From: Chamaecrista fasciculata
Taxonomy: Eukaryota; Streptophyta; Magnoliopsida; Fabales; Fabaceae
Length of the DNA: 64,000 nucleotides
Reading direction: 5' to 3'
Assembly: GCA_003254925.1 (NCBI GenBank)
Contig: QANZ01004638.1
Location: 32,143 to 96,142 of the forward strand
Positions 1-12,455 of this stretch are shown here, piece by piece. The notes beneath the pieces are model-generated. The model worked only from the letters and a program-made list of their open reading frames with translations. It did not search any database and was not told where the DNA came from. The translations under genes were made by a program, and so were the position numbers. Every line of letters starts with the position of its first letter. Position 1 is the first letter of the stretch.

Positions 1-1045
1 CAAATTATAAATTGCTTATGATCTAATGCAAAGAGACCCTAAAATTGTGTATTTGGTTTGTTGAGATGACGTGACTTGATAGGCAGCCACTGATTATCAG
101 AACGGATCCGCATTTCCATAAACGTCAAAAACATGTTTTAATTCTTAATATTTATTTCAAGTTTTGTTTTGGTCTATAATTTTTTTATTTTGTTTTTCTC
201 TTTAAAGTTTCTTACAAGTTTGATCATAGGTCTCTAATTACTGAATATGGACATATTTATTTGGTTTTAAACTCGAATGCAATTAAATTGGAATTACGAA
301 TTAAATTTGATGAGTTCTTTATTTGCTCATTTAGAGTTATCAGCAAACGAGGTCAGATCGAGATGAAATCAGACTCAAAAATGAATCGCTTGTTTTATGA
401 ACTTGTAGTTTCGATTTCGTTGTATTCGAATTTGAAACGAGAGAGATATGACTAAATTCATGAAAGAAGCGGTCCATTTTTTACCCTATTTCATGTTTCA
501 TTTAACTTTATTTGCCGATGACTCCAATTAGGTAAAGAACTCATCATATTTAATGTGTAGCTCTTATTCAATTTCATTCGGATTTGAAACGAGAGAAATG
601 CATATATGTATATTAATCATATACTATAAATCATTATGTTATAATGTGTTTATTAATCATATATTTATTTAGCTCATTATATACATATATATGACACATC
701 AATAATACCACAAATATATATATATATATATATACCACAAGAATGAAGTGATCTGTCTAATTTTAATATATACTAACTCAATTATGTAATTCTGTGAAAA
801 AACAAAACTCCAATTACCTATATTATTTCTAATTAAACTTGAATGCGTACCCCGTGCACGGCAAGAATATTATTTTTATTATTATAAATGGTTGTAGTTT
901 TATTCATCTATTATGCAGAAGTGAGAACACAATTCAATAATGATACTTTTGTAATATTAGTTAAGTCCCTTGTTGTCTAATTTGTCCTTGGACTCCAATG
1001 TTGTGATGTTAAAAATAATTTATCAAACAAGTTTTTTTTTTTTTT
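1..1045. other. AT-rich spacer with a dispersed-repeat copy
   Basis: No gene is supported here. Positions about 120-600 hold one copy of a repeat family found repeatedly in this window. Its signature phrases are a segment like ttcgaatttgaaacgagaga followed by gatatgac, and acgaggtcagat. An AT dinucleotide run lies at about 716-733. The small ORF at 261-455 lies wholly inside the repeat and is not a gene. Confidence 0.6.
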
Positions 1046-1326
1046 NNNNNNNNNNNNNNNNNNNNNNNNNNNNNNNNNNNNNNNNNNNNNNNNNNNNNNN
1101 NNNNNNNNNNNNNNNNNNNNNNNNNNNNNNNNNNNNNNNNNNNNNNNNNNNNNNNNNNNNNNNNNNNNNNNNNNNNNNNNNNNNNNNNNNNNNNNNNNNN
1201 NNNNNNNNNNNNNNNNNNNNNNNNNNNNNNNNNNNNNNNNNNNNNNNNNNNNNNNNNNNNNNNNNNNNNNNNNNNNNNNNNNNNNNNNNNNNNNNNNNNN
1301 NNNNNNNNNNNNNNNNNNNNNNNNNN
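1046..1326. other. Assembly gap (281 N) flanked by poly-T
   Basis: A run of 281 undetermined bases is bordered on both sides by T homopolymers (1032-1045 and 1327-1348). The flanking homopolymer suggests a simple repeat or retroelement tail that failed to assemble. ORFs that run through the gap are artefacts. Confidence 0.98.
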
Positions 1327-1348
1327 TTTTTTTTTTTTTTTTTTTTTT

Positions 1349-3100
1349 CGGCCTCAGCCTCCAAGAAAATTTTATTAGACAATGTGGAATTTCCACATTC
1401 ATAGAAGGAAACACAATTTTTAGAAAGACAAGAGAACTGAAATATGCCTTCTAGTCTATATATATATATATATATTTTATCTCTTCTGCACTTTAAATTG
1501 TTGTTACTTAGGTTTTCTACTTGAACAATGTTCATAAGAATATGAGAAAAATGAAGTGACATTACATATATGCATTTCTAAACTATTGTTTCCACATAAT
1601 AATAGAAGTAGCTAGCAAAGCCCAAGAAGCCCAAGAAGACTGCCATATATAGTATTTTCATTTTTTTTATTTAGTTTAGATGTAAGAATTCTATCTTTTG
1701 ATTAATACATGTGTTTTACTTTATTTATTTTTGAAATGAGGGAATCATTTTGATTATGCGATGAGTCTGGATTTCTTATTTAATAACTTTGCTCCTTTTT
1801 ATAGTAGAAAAGCACAAATCTGAAAGTTGGAAAAGCTTGAAACTTGCTTGCAGTTAATTGTTCCACTTGTAATTAAATGTGGTTACCAAATTATAAGCAT
1901 TGCTAAAGGATAACTTATAGACGAAGTACAAGATATATGAAGACTAAGTGTCATGAGTTTCATCCAAGTGAATCATATTCTGATGAATTTTCTATAATCT
2001 GTTTGCACCCATATTTGTAAATAGCTATTGACTCCAAATTCCTTTTAGTTATGAATGTCTTATTGAAATTGCATGCATATTATTTTGCATGGATTAGTCC
2101 CTTGAATATTGGGAAGAATTTTTGATAGATAAGGACAAATATGTTGGGGAGTAGATTCTCTAAAGTTCTCTGCGTATTTCCTATGCATTTTTCTAAATGT
2201 CCGTTAAAATTATCAATGATTCTTTAGCAAGTCACATCACATCGTCTCTCAATTTTACTCAATAAATTAAAATGTTGCGTTTCTTCTTTTTTCTTTATAA
2301 GCAGAAAAGTAAAGGAGTGGGGACTATTTTTTATAGACAATTAAATATTTTATAGCTATGACTTGCAATCTTATAAGATAAAATCAGATCAAGTTTTAAT
2401 CGAAATATTAGAATAATAAAAAAAGGTTGTGTAATCCAAGAGAAAATTATTTTTGAAAGAAAAAATTATCCTTTGAAATACATTTCTTTTTAGTAATTTA
2501 ATAGTAGCAAATTAAAATGGTTCAGAAACGTTATCTTAGTCGTTAGGGAGTTAGAGAACTAAGAAGTGTATTAGAGATATAGATTTGTAAACAACAGAAT
2601 GAAAAGGGTGACCATCTATGAGGGATGTGTGAACTGCTTAGACAATAGGCGACCACCAAAATGCATTAAGTAGTGTCTTTTATTATTAAAACATAAAAAA
2701 CAAAATACAAAATGATATATTTTTTAAAAATATATTTATACATTTATAAGCATATATTTTTAAAATATCTCATTTGTACTTAAATTATTTTTATTTTTAG
2801 TTTTATTACATCTTTTTCTGCATAAATTTTATTTCAAAGGACAAATCATTTTTCTAAAATATTATTAAAAAAAATTATATTTCAAATGATACATTTATTT
2901 TTGCAAAAGAGAAAAAGAAAAAGATCTCTTTGATTATATTACACGATCTTTTTCATTATTCATTTATTTTAACATTTCCATTAAAGTTTGATATGCTTCC
3001 AGCTTACAAGATTGCAAGTCTCAGTTATAAAATATTTTATTGTATATGAAAATATGAGTCCTCCTTTGTTTGTCCATTTAAAAAGAAATTTTGACAAGAA
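1349..3100. other. AT-rich intergenic sequence, nothing recognised
   Basis: This stretch is AT-rich, with short AT runs such as the one near 1459-1474. No conserved coding segment, RNA gene or paired terminal repeat could be seen on either strand. Confidence 0.5.
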
Positions 3101-3107
3101 TAAAACA

Positions 3108-3760
3108 CACGTTGGGGCGTTTGGTATACGGATTGGAAAAATAATTATGGGAGTAGGAGCTTCGGTATAGACTAATCTTTCGTTTGGTACGCAGATTAAA
3201 AAATTAGTCCCAGGAATATTGTATTCCCAAGAGTAGCATAATTTCCTAAAATAACTATTTTTTAATCCCACCTTAGAGGGTGGGATAGTCTAATCCCATG
3301 GGATGGGATTATTTTGGTCCACCTAAAATGACTAATTTACCCTCATTAAACTTAGCTAATTAAATTTTGTTTTACAAACTCTTTCCATCTTTCATCTTAT
3401 TTTATTCTCTATGTCAAACCTAACTAATTAAGTTTTTTTAGACTCTTTTTTAATTTTAAGAATTATTACATTATGTTTTGAAATCGTATTTTCTTGATAA
3501 ATCATCAATGATGTAAAAACAAAGAACATTTTTTCAAAGTATTTTTATTAATTGTTTTGGAAAATTTTTACTTTTGATAAGTTATTATTTGAGAATAAAA
3601 ATTCAAGGGCATATTTGGAAAAATATCAAATATTCCCAGGATTATCAAAGTTGAACCAAACACAAGATTGTAATATTTTCATAAGAATATTGCAAAATAA
3701 TCCCATGACTATTTTAACTCATCCAAACAAAATATTGGGATAAGCTTGTCAGAATATAAA
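3108..3760. mobile_element. MITE-like inverted repeat with TTTGGT words
   Basis: The left side carries ggggcgtttggtatacgg and again tcgtttggtacgcag. The right side carries the opposite-strand counterparts gaaccaaacaca and catccaaacaa. Both flank blocks rich in 'tcccaggaatatt' and 'ggattat' words, with a mirrored tcccatgggatgggatta in the middle (about 3295-3311). This layout resembles Tourist/Harbinger-type MITEs, whose ends often contain TGTTTGG. I could not define exact ends or a target duplication, so the class is a guess. Confidence 0.35.
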
Positions 3761-3899
3761 ATTGAAATCCCTTATGCATTATTTCTTTACTATGATGCAT
3801 TTTTGTTGGCACTTGATAGACAAATGGATGATAGGCAAACATTCATTTTTTGCATTTACGGTACTCAAGAAAATACTATATATGTCAGAGAGTTTGAAG

Positions 3900-4173
3900 C
3901 ATTCTAAATGTGTGAGGTTTGGCTACGTAAATTCAAGGACAATATTCTCTTTGTCCACTTTTCCAAAACGCCAAACTTGAATATCATTGTGCAGAAATTG
4001 TATCAGCAAAATAACTACCAGGTGCCTGACATTCAAAATGATGAAGATGCGGTTTACCAATTGGAACGATTGCTAAAGCTAATTGGAAAGACTCCAACCA
4101 TGCTAGTCCTAGATGATGTTTGGCATGGATCAAAATCTCTTTAGAATTTTGTGCTCCAAATGTCAAACTATAA
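3900..4173 (+). pseudogene. NLR (RPW8-type) NB-ARC fragment, 5' part
   Basis: The frame read from about 3908 gives an NB-ARC segment of the ADR1/NRG1 (RPW8-NLR) kind. It contains KFKDNILFVHFSKTPNL, then NDEDAVYQLERLLK, then the kinase-2/Walker B strand MLVLDDVW. The P-loop upstream is missing, so the 5' part of the gene is lost. An in-frame TAG follows the DDVWHGSKSL segment at 4141. Past it the frame still reads NFVLQMSNYK up to 4173, where the coding sequence is cut by a LINE. The next residues (ILATSK, the RNBS-B region) resume at 12467 on the far side of the insertion. In NLRs this domain binds ATP/ADP as an immune switch; this copy is dead. Confidence 0.8.
4161..4173. repeat. Left target-site duplication of the LINE
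   Basis: The string tcaaactataa at 4163-4173 recurs at 12456-12466. Extending left, aaatgtcaaactataa (4158-4173) matches aaatatcaaactataa (12451-12466) at 15 of 16 positions. The duplicated bases encode the SNYK residues of the interrupted NLR, which proves the insertion point. Confidence 0.85.
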
Positions 4174-4440
4174 AGCAGGCGATCGTTATTCGTTACACTC
4201 CACAACATTAATAATAATTGTTTAATATCCACTTCTAACTTTCCCTTTTTCCCCCATTTAGATATGGATCTTCCAGAATCAACCCTATGCCGATCGACAT
4301 CATAGTGGTGCCCTCTCCTTGTGAGAGTTCCCTATTCTCTCCCCTGTGAGAGTGTTTAGTAAGGCCTTAGTGGTGGTGCAGTGAGTGTGTAGATGGAGGT
4401 TGAGGGTAAGGAGGGTGCTTATAGTATGAAGGGTGAGGAA

Positions 4441-4445
4441 GTTGT
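4441..4445. repeat. Left target duplication GTTGT of the solo LTR
   Basis: GTTGT at 4441-4445 is repeated at 6571-6575, directly abutting the TG and CA ends of the LTR. Five base pairs is the usual duplication length for Copia and Gypsy integrases. Confidence 0.85.
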
Positions 4446-6570
4446 TGATAGGAATTGTGCCCTAGGGCCAATCCTTTTCTGTATATGTTATGAACATATG
4501 GATTAATTTATAGAGATAAATTAATGGTTTTCACATTATTAGCATGTTTACTGTGATTACGTCCATGATTAATTATACGATAATTAATCTAAATCTGTCC
4601 CTGATCGATTGTTTTCGTGGGAGCGAAAATGAACTAAGATCAGTATGACCTCAGTGCATAGGGATGCACGCATTAGATGCTGGAATGAGAGTCATGGTGC
4701 AATTACGTAAAGGGTTACGAGTTGCTGGACTGACCCGGAGAGTCCTGCATGGGTTTAGTCATCAGCTTGCCTCTCTTGTACGCCTGTCACGACGCCTTAG
4801 ACCTGAGGTCATCATTATTCCGGCGTTGCAGTTGTCAGACTTTGGCTTAGTCTAACGTTGCCCGTAGCAGGGTAGCCATAAGGGCTAAGTACGGGTCTGG
4901 TTGATTGCCGTGCTGAGGAATGTGGACTGACCAAGACTGGGATTTTGTTCCCCATTAAATTGGGAGATATCTTACTGGCGCCCTCGATGAGTCTGTCCCA
5001 GAAAAAGGAGTGGCCACTCAATATATTGGGACTTACTCAAGGAATCGAGAAAGTAAAGGTTTGGATCATGGATGACTTTCCCGTGCCTGATCCATGACCA
5101 AGATATCGCAGAACAATAGGGTCGGTGCCTAGGAGGTACGAAGGTTAAAATCGGTTCTGGTAACGATCGATCAACTCACGTGTTTTGGGTAGTCGCGATG
5201 GCTTGCTAGAGTCCGCTCACGACTTGTAGGACATAGGGATGACCTACTGCCAACTTCACGTGGGGCCTGCTGGGTCACACACGAGCAGGATTAGAACACA
5301 CCTTTTAAGGGACACGAATTAGGGTAATTCGTGGGTCACTCCGTGGCCTAATTTAAGACACAGAGGAAATGTCTGGGACATTATGTCTTGTCTTAAATTT
5401 TCTACATGTTTAAATAATTGGTAAATAATTAATAGAGATTAATTATTTGCAATTTAAATATTGGGAAATAATAAATTAAATAATTCCTAAAAGTTAGGAG
5501 ATTATTGATTTATAAAATTCCCTAATATTTGTTTGAGGGTGGCGCCTCATATTATTAGATGATTTAAATAATAAAAATGTTTTATTGATTTAAGTCATGG
5601 ATTTGAATTTGAATTTGAGATTCTAGGGTTGAATTAAGATATTGGGGTAATATTTTAATTCAATAATGAAACTAAATTCAGAATTCAAAATTTGAATTAG
5701 AGATATTATTGTAATATTTTAATTCAATAACCTTGGGATAAAATAAGTTGGTTATGACTCCCTAATTTTAGGAGTTATTTTTTATTTATAAAATTCCCAA
5801 TAAATGGAGCAACTAGGCGCCTATCTTAGTGGGTCCCATTGGGGAGATTTGATCTCCCATTTGATTCTCTAAGTTGGTTATTTGAATTTGAATTAAGATA
5901 TTCTAGGAATATTTTAATTAGATATTCAAAGCCTAAAATAATGATATTATAAAATATCATGGATTTTATATTTATAAAATTAGTGTAATTTTAGTAAATA
6001 TAAGGTCTGCAAGTCGCCTAGTCCCACGGTTGGTCATGTCATGCACATTGTGAAACCCTAGCTCACCAAAAGAGAGAAGTCGAATTCCTCCTTGTAGAGA
6101 GAGAAAAATTCGACACCCACCTTCCTAGAGAGAGAAGTCGATTTTCTTCTAAGGAGTTAGAAGAGTTATCGAAAGTTGTGGGTTCTAAGGGTTTGTAGAG
6201 AACAATAGAACAAAAGGAGTTTTGTTGCTGATTGTTGCTCTGTGGCGCCATTCACCTGGAGTTCAGAGAAAGAGTTCCTGAATTCACAAACTGTAGATTG
6301 GATCCCGAGTCTCTTTGGAGAAAGAGGCGTGGAGGCTAGCACCTCGTGTTCGGGAAACTGTTCGTGTGGATCACCGGTAGAGGAAGGACGTGGAGACGGA
6401 CTTCTAGACTCACCAGTATCACCAATCCGATTGAAAGCCTGAGGTATAACACTTTTCGTATCTGGTTTTAAATTCAGCTAGCGGATCTCAGGGTGGGTTT
6501 TCCTCAGGGGCGCAAGTTTTTTTTATTTTACGTTTCTTCCGCTGCGTGTTTCCCTGGGGATTTCCCAACA
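4446..6570. mobile_element. Solo LTR (2125 bp) inside LINE ORF1
   Basis: The segment begins TGATAGGAATTGTGCCC and ends GGGATTTCCCAACA, so it has the TG...CA ends of an LTR. It is flanked by a perfect 5 bp duplication (GTTGT) and contains no gag or pol coding. The flanking LINE reading frame joins exactly when it is excised. It is therefore a solo LTR left by recombination between the two LTRs of a retrotransposon. The long LTR and end words suggest a Copia-type family, but the strand and superfamily cannot be settled without internal sequence. Small ORFs inside it (4664-5021, 6063-6442) are not genes. Confidence 0.88.
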
Positions 6571-8132
6571 GTTGTTTGTGTGGATGTGGATTGGGATGAT
6601 CTTGTTGGAAATGTTGCGAGGGATAGATCTTTGATCGGGAGAATCGTCGCTGATAGGGTTATAAACAAGCATACAGTGAAGTCGATGATCCTGAAGGCCT
6701 GGAATCTGCCGAGGGGTCTGGGAATTGTTGATGTCAGTGATATCGTGTTTTGTCTGAATTTTGACAAGGAATCGGAGTGTGCTAGGATTCTAAGGGGTAG
6801 GCCTGGGATGATTCTTGGTCATTTGTTCATCGTCGAGAAGTGGACTCCTTTGTTTACTCTAAGCGAGGTGAAGCTTAATTTGAGTCCTTATTGGGTACAG
6901 CTGCATGGGTTGTCATTGGAAGGTTTTAGTGTGAATAACATTGTCAAGAACGGCTCGAAGTTAGGAAGGGTGATTGCTATTGAGGATCCTCTGCTGGAGG
7001 GGAGGTTTTCAAGGAACTTCGCGAGAGTGCGTGTATTGGTTGATGTGGATAAACCCTTCATTATAGGTATGTTTCTTCCTAGACCTAATATGGATCGTAT
7101 ATGGATTGATGCTCGTTATGAACGTTTGCAGAGTTTCTGTTTTAAATGTGGTAAATTGGATCACGATATGAGAGTTTGTAGCATTTTTGGGGGGAAATCG
7201 AATAAGTTGAAGTATGGCGCATGGCTGGGCGCTGATTCCGTCAGAACGGTGGGTAGGGTGGTGGTGCTGGAGGGGGATGAGGAAGGAGATGGTAGAAGTT
7301 GCAGTAACAGTAAGGAGGCGCGTGGTTCGCAAAGTGGTGGTCCCGCACGTGGAGCCAACAACCAAGATTCAGTTAGAAATTCTGGCGCGAATCTTCCAGA
7401 AGGTGTGGGAGTTGGTTACACCTCGGGGTTGAGAAATGAGGCACAGTTGGAGAGTGGCACGTGCCCCTCTAGTAGCGGGGAGAATAAGCTGAAGGTGGGT
7501 CATGATGGATGTTGGGATATTGATATAGCTTATGGGCCCAATAGTATGGATGGCTCGGTTGGGCCAGAGGATGAACGAATGAACTCTATTAGAAGCACTG
7601 CCTCGAGCCCAGCTAGGAAGGTTTGGAGTTTTAAGCCCAAAAAAAGCAAGGAGTGTGTGTTGGGTGGGACTAGCAGCCCTTATTTTGTGGAACTTCCGTC
7701 CGAGGAAGAAACTGAAGATAATCAAGTCCTTGTTGTCAAAGTTGCTAAGGTTTATGAGTCTGACCTAGCGAAGAGTTTGTATAAGGTAAGTTTGAGGAGA
7801 AGATCGGGTGATGCGTCACCATCGGCTACGAAGAAAAAGAGCAAAAAGGGATAGGGTGTTTTAGTGGTGTCGCAAGATCTGGTTAGCCTTGCGAATTAAT
7901 CTTTTGGTACTGGGCGAGGTAGTCCTAAGAAGAGTGAAGGGGTTAAGAAGAAAGTTGTTGTTTTGGAAGAGAGATTGAAGGTATTTAAAGAATCTGCTCT
8001 CAGTCTGGTTGAAGTTCCGATCTTAGTTGCATGGGGCGATCTGAAGCCTATCAATGGTAGCACCACGTTTCGTGCAGGTGAGGGGTCTGATAATGGCGGT
8101 GGTGGCTGGCCTTCAACAGCCACAAGGCCATC

Positions 8133-11100
8133 ATGAGTAAACTGTCATGGAATTACAGGGGTTTGGGGGTTGCCCTGACATTTCGGCATCTCCAGAAGCT
8201 GTATGGAGAGAAAAAACCTTCCTTAGTTTTCCTGATGGAGACTAAGAATAATACTGAGAAGTTAGAAAAGTTGAGAAGTAGAAAATTTAGTAGTTATGTT
8301 GTTGAGTATGTTGAGCCTATTGGATTGTCTGGAGGCTTAGCATTGTGGCGGGATAGTTCAATTACTGTTACGATCCTGAGGAAGTGTCAGAATTTTTTTC
8401 ACATCAGAGTTGTTGGTATTGAGTTTGGGGAGGCAACTTTGGTGACTTGTGTTTATCGACATGTGGATGACAGTGCTAGATGGCAGATTTGGGACTGTAT
8501 TTGGAGCTTTGATCCTGGGCCAGGGGATGCTTGGGTTTGTTTGGGGGATTCTAATGATTTTGCCAGTCAAAGTGAGAAGTTTGGAGGTAATCCTAGGAGT
8601 ATGGATAGGGTTTGGAAGTTTCAAAGTTTCCTTTTCGATTGTGGGTTCATGGATATGATGTTTCATGGACACTGTTTCACTTGGAGCAATAATCAACAAG
8701 GGGAGCACAATATCATGGAAAGGCTTGACAGGGCGGTTTGCAACTCAAAATTTCATGAACTTTTCAGTTGTGCTCAAGTGTTCCATCTTGACTTCATAGG
8801 ATCAGATCATTGTCCTATTTGGGTTTCTCTTCATCATGTTGACAAGAAGACACCAAGGGTGTTTAAGTTTGAGAAAATTTGGGTTGACCATCCAGATTAT
8901 GGTAAAGTGGTGACTGACAGCTGGGGTATTTCTAGGGACTTCAATGGTGATGCTTTTCGAATTTTCTATGAAAAGCTTTCTTGTTGTAGGAAGGCCCTGT
9001 GCTGTTGGGCAAAAGAAACTTTCAAAAATAACAAGGATGCTATTCTGTCTTTGAATGTTGAGCTGCTAGGTTGCCTAAAGAAGGAATTCTGTGAGGAGGT
9101 GGCTTTTGAGGCTGCTGGTATTTTGAAGAAGATTGAGGAATTGTGGGTAAGGGAGGAGAAATACTAGGAGAAAAGGGTCAGAGTTAATTGGCTTAAAGCG
9201 GGTGACCAAAACACGAAGTTTTTTCACTCTGCCACGGTGCAGAGAAGAAAGAGGAATAAGGTACTGAAACTTTGTCTTGATGATGGTTCTTGTATTGAAG
9301 GTGAAGGTAGGATAGCTGAGACCTTTGCTGAGTTTTATAGAGAGCTCTTTTCCTCAACCAGTCCAGGGAATTGTGATGCAGTGCTGGACTTTGTGCAAAA
9401 GGAAATTACTGAGGATGATAATCTTAAGCTATGCAGACCGATTGAGGACCAGGAGATCAAAGATGCTGTCTTCCAGCTTGGCGGTTTGAAGGCCCGAGGG
9501 CCGGATGGTTTCTCGGGGATCTTTTACCAAAGTTCTTGGGTGGATATCAAGGTGGATGTTTGTAGGATGGAGAGAGATTTCTTTGAGAAGGATTGTGGGT
9601 TAGAGGCTCTCAATAATACGAATACTGTACTTATTCCGTAAGTTGAGAATGCAAATACGGTGAACCAATTCTGACCCATAAGTCTTTGTAATTTCTCTTA
9701 CAAGATTGGGTCGAAGGTTATTGTTAACAGAATGAAGTGTTTGCTGCCACGTTTTATTTCCCCAAACCAAAAAGCTTTTGTGCCTGGAAGGTTGATACAT
9801 GATAATGTTTTGGTGGCTCATGAAGCGTTCCATTTTTTGAATATCAAGAAGAAGGGGAAGAGATTTGATATGGCGGTAAAAGTGGACATGAACTAGGCTT
9901 ATGATCGTCTTGAGTGGTGCTTTGTGGAAAAGGTTTTGTTGAAGCTTGGGTTTTGCCAAAGATGGGTTGATAGAGTTATGAAGTCCATCTCATCGATCAG
10001 ATTCAACCTGTTGCTCTCTGGTAAACCTACTGGTTCTTTTCACCCCAAGAGGGGGCTTAGGCAAGGGGACCCACTGTCCAATTACCTTTTTATTATAGCT
10101 GCTGACGTGCTTTCAAATAGCATTATTGCTTTTTCGGATGCTGGGGGCTTACACGGGGTTAAGTTGGCAAGGCAGTGCCCTATTTTGACCCACTGTTTTT
10201 TTTGCGGATGACGCCCTTTTCTTTTTAAGGGTGGATGAGCAGAATTGTAGTATGTTTAAGCAGATTTTGGATGCCTACTGTGCTGCATCGGGGCAGGTTA
10301 TTAATGTTGATAAATCTGACATTTTTTTTCTCTAATAATGTGTCTGAGGATGTGAAGGATGAGTTATGCCTTGTGATGGATATTAAAGGCACTTCTAACC
10401 CAGGGAAATATTTGGGTTTGCCGGTGCTTTGGAAGAGATCTAAAAAAGAAGCTTTGTACTTTATTAAGGATAAGCTATTGAGGAAGGTACAAGGGTGGAA
10501 GTAGGGTTTACTTACACAGGCGAGTAGGGAGGTTTTGATTAAATCGGGTGCGAACTCTATTCCTATGTACCCGATGTTCTGCTTTAAGTTCCCAAAGTTC
10601 GTGTGTGATAATTTTAACAGTATTTTGGCCAAATTTTGTTGGGGCCAAAAGCAAGAGGAAGGCAGAATTCATTGGAAGTCTTGGAGTAAGCTCTCCGCTT
10701 CCAAGTTTGATTGAGGTATGGGTTTCAGGGAATTTGAAGCTTTCAACTTGGCGCTACTAGCTAAGCAGAGTTAGAGAATGCTGAGGAATCCGGATGAGTT
10801 CTGGGTGCGGATGTTAAAAGGGTTGTATTTCCCTAATTCTTCTTCTCTGGATGCTGTGAAGGGGAGCCGAGCCTCATGGGCTTGGTCTAGCATCTCGGAA
10901 GGGAGAGATGCATTGTGTGCAAGTCTTTGTGTTGGCAAGTGGGTAATGGGAGGAGCATTAATGTTTTCAAGGATAGTTGGATCCCTTCCTTGCCCAGTTT
11001 CAGACTTGGTGGTGATGTGATCAGGAGCTCGCTACCCTAGGTTAAGGTGAGTGAGCTTATTTCTGAAGGAAAGTGGGATCTTTCGAGGATTGAGTGCTGG

Positions 11101-12297
11101 ATCTCTTTGGAGGAGGCTGCGTCTATACATGCTATCCCTATTCCTTTGAGAGATTTGGAGGATGCGCTGTCTTGGCCTTATACCAAAAATGACATTTATG
11201 ATTTCAGGTCTGGTTATCATTGTTTCAAGAGCAGGTTGCAAGGCATGTCTTCTGGGCCTAGTGTGTCCACTCCTACTCCCAAGGACCTTTGGAAGGGTAT
11301 TTGGGGCTTGCAGGTTCCCCCCAAAGTAAGACACTTCTTATGGCGTGCTTGTAGTGCTGCGCTTCCAGTCAAGGATTGTCTTTTTAAAACAAGGTGTAAC
11401 CCCTCTCCCTTTTGTCCAATTTGTTCTGTGGAAGCTAAATCTGTAGAACATGTTTTGTTTTTTTGTAACTGGGCTAAGGCTGTCTGGTTTGGTAGTAGCC
11501 TCTCTTTGAGGTTTGAGGAAGTGGGTTTCTCTTCATTGGAAAATTGGTGTGTTAACTAGTTTTCTAATTCTGAGGTTGTGGATGAGGATGCCAAGGGGCT
11601 CTTTGCTGTGACTTGTTAGGAGATTTGGAAGGCAATGTGTCAATTTGTTTTTAACAACTCTCCTTTGAACCCGATTTTGGTTAATATGAGGGCTGGTCTG
11701 TTGCTTAATGAGTTTAAGAGTGCTGATGATAATACCAGAAAGCTTCCTGGTATAACAGAAAATAGTGTTGCTTCTTGGTGTGCCCCGGGGGATGGTTGCA
11801 TCAAGTTTAATTTGGATGGGGCGTTTACTAACTTGAGGTCTCCAGCTGGTATAGGTATTGTGGCAAGGGATCACAATGGTATGCTGATTGAAGGCTGGAG
11901 TTTTGATGCTGTGTTACCTTCTCCCTTTGCGGCTGAAGCTTTAGGGCTGAGGAAGGTTTGTGAGATCATTCTTGATTTGCAGCTCACTAACACTGTTGTT
12001 GAGACTGATTGTGCGGATTTGGTGGCTGCTGTGAGTCATGGTTCTGAGGAATATGATTGGAAAGGTAGAAATCTGGTTCATGACTGCATTCCACTTTTTA
12101 AGACTCTTGAAGGATGTTCTTTGAAGGTGATTCCTAGACTCGCGAGCAGGGCTACTGATTGGGTAGCTAAGAAGGCCGCTAAGAAGATGTGTCCCTTTGG
12201 TTGGGTGGTGACACCCCCATCTTCCCTGGCCAAGATTTTGTCTGAGGATGCTGCGTTTGGTTGTTGTGTTGTCACTGATAGATCTGGTGTAGGCTAA
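8133..12297 (+). pseudogene. LINE ORF2 (EN-RT-zf-RVT-RNase H), degenerate
   Basis: ORF2 would make the endonuclease/reverse transcriptase that nicks target DNA and copies the element RNA. The start MSKLSWNYRGLG is typical. Endonuclease landmarks are WN near the start, METK, GDSND, LDR and SDHCPI (8133-8830). RT landmarks are ARGPDGFSGIFYQ, AFVPGRLIHDN, GLRQGDPLS and a frameshifted FADD at about 10200. zf-RVT follows (VPPKVRHFLWRACSAALPVKDCL, 11320-11390), then RNase H (FNLDGAF, AAEALGL, ETDC; 11810-12180). In-frame stops lie at about 9165, 9640, 9673, 9895, 10503, 10712 and 10771, plus 11557 and 11618. Frameshifts lie at about 10195 (T run) and 10940-11040. Several stops look like TGG to TAG or CGA to TGA changes, consistent with deamination of methylated C. 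Confidence 0.9.
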
Positions 12298-12455
12298 GTG
12301 TTTCTTAGCTTTTGGTTGGTTGTTTTGTTTTTTTGTTTGGACTCTCCATTTGGGAGCTTTGTTTTGCCTCTGGGCTTTCTTTTGTTTGTTGCCTTCGGGC
12401 TGTTTTCTTTTGGCTGTGTTTGGTTAACACATCTTTGAATGGCCAAAAAAAAATA

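Larger units (their letters stand above)
4393..7854 (+). pseudogene. LINE ORF1 (DUF4283 / CCHC zinc knuckle), interrupted
   Basis: ORF1 proteins of plant L1 elements coat the element RNA. The start is ATG at 4393; the frame runs to 4445, is interrupted by a solo LTR (4446-6570), and resumes at 6571 to the stop at 7854. When the LTR and one copy of GTTGT are removed the reading frame is continuous (1332 nt, 443 codons plus stop) and reads EEVVCVDVDWDDL across the junction. Visible domains are a DUF4283 region (SLIGRIVADRVINKHTVK to VEKWTPLFTLSEV), the joining segment with WVQLHGLSLE, and a CX2CX4HX4C knuckle (CFKCGKLDHDMRVC). A low-complexity Ser/Gly-rich tail ends in a Lys-rich stretch. Reading from the GTG at 6493 alone would wrongly fuse LTR sequence to the protein. 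Confidence 0.85.
4174..12453 (+). mobile_element. L1-type LINE, full length, degenerate, split by a solo LTR
   Basis: A plant L1-clade non-LTR retrotransposon is inserted in an NLR gene fragment. It runs from a short 5' leader (4174-4392) through ORF1 (nucleic-acid binding) and ORF2 (endonuclease, reverse transcriptase, zf-RVT, RNase H) to an A-rich tail at about 12444-12453. A near-perfect 13-16 bp target duplication flanks it. Removing the 2125 bp LTR inserted in ORF1 and its 5 bp duplication leaves about 6.15 kb, a normal full-length size. Multiple stops and frameshifts in ORF2 show that it is inactive. An intact leader and ORF1 start indicate that insertion was not 5'-truncated, which is unusual for LINEs. 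Confidence 0.9.

Noticed and set aside
970..1562. Three ORFs of 144-179 residues spanning the first gap
   Set aside because: They consist mainly of N bases plus poly-T/A; no protein is visible.
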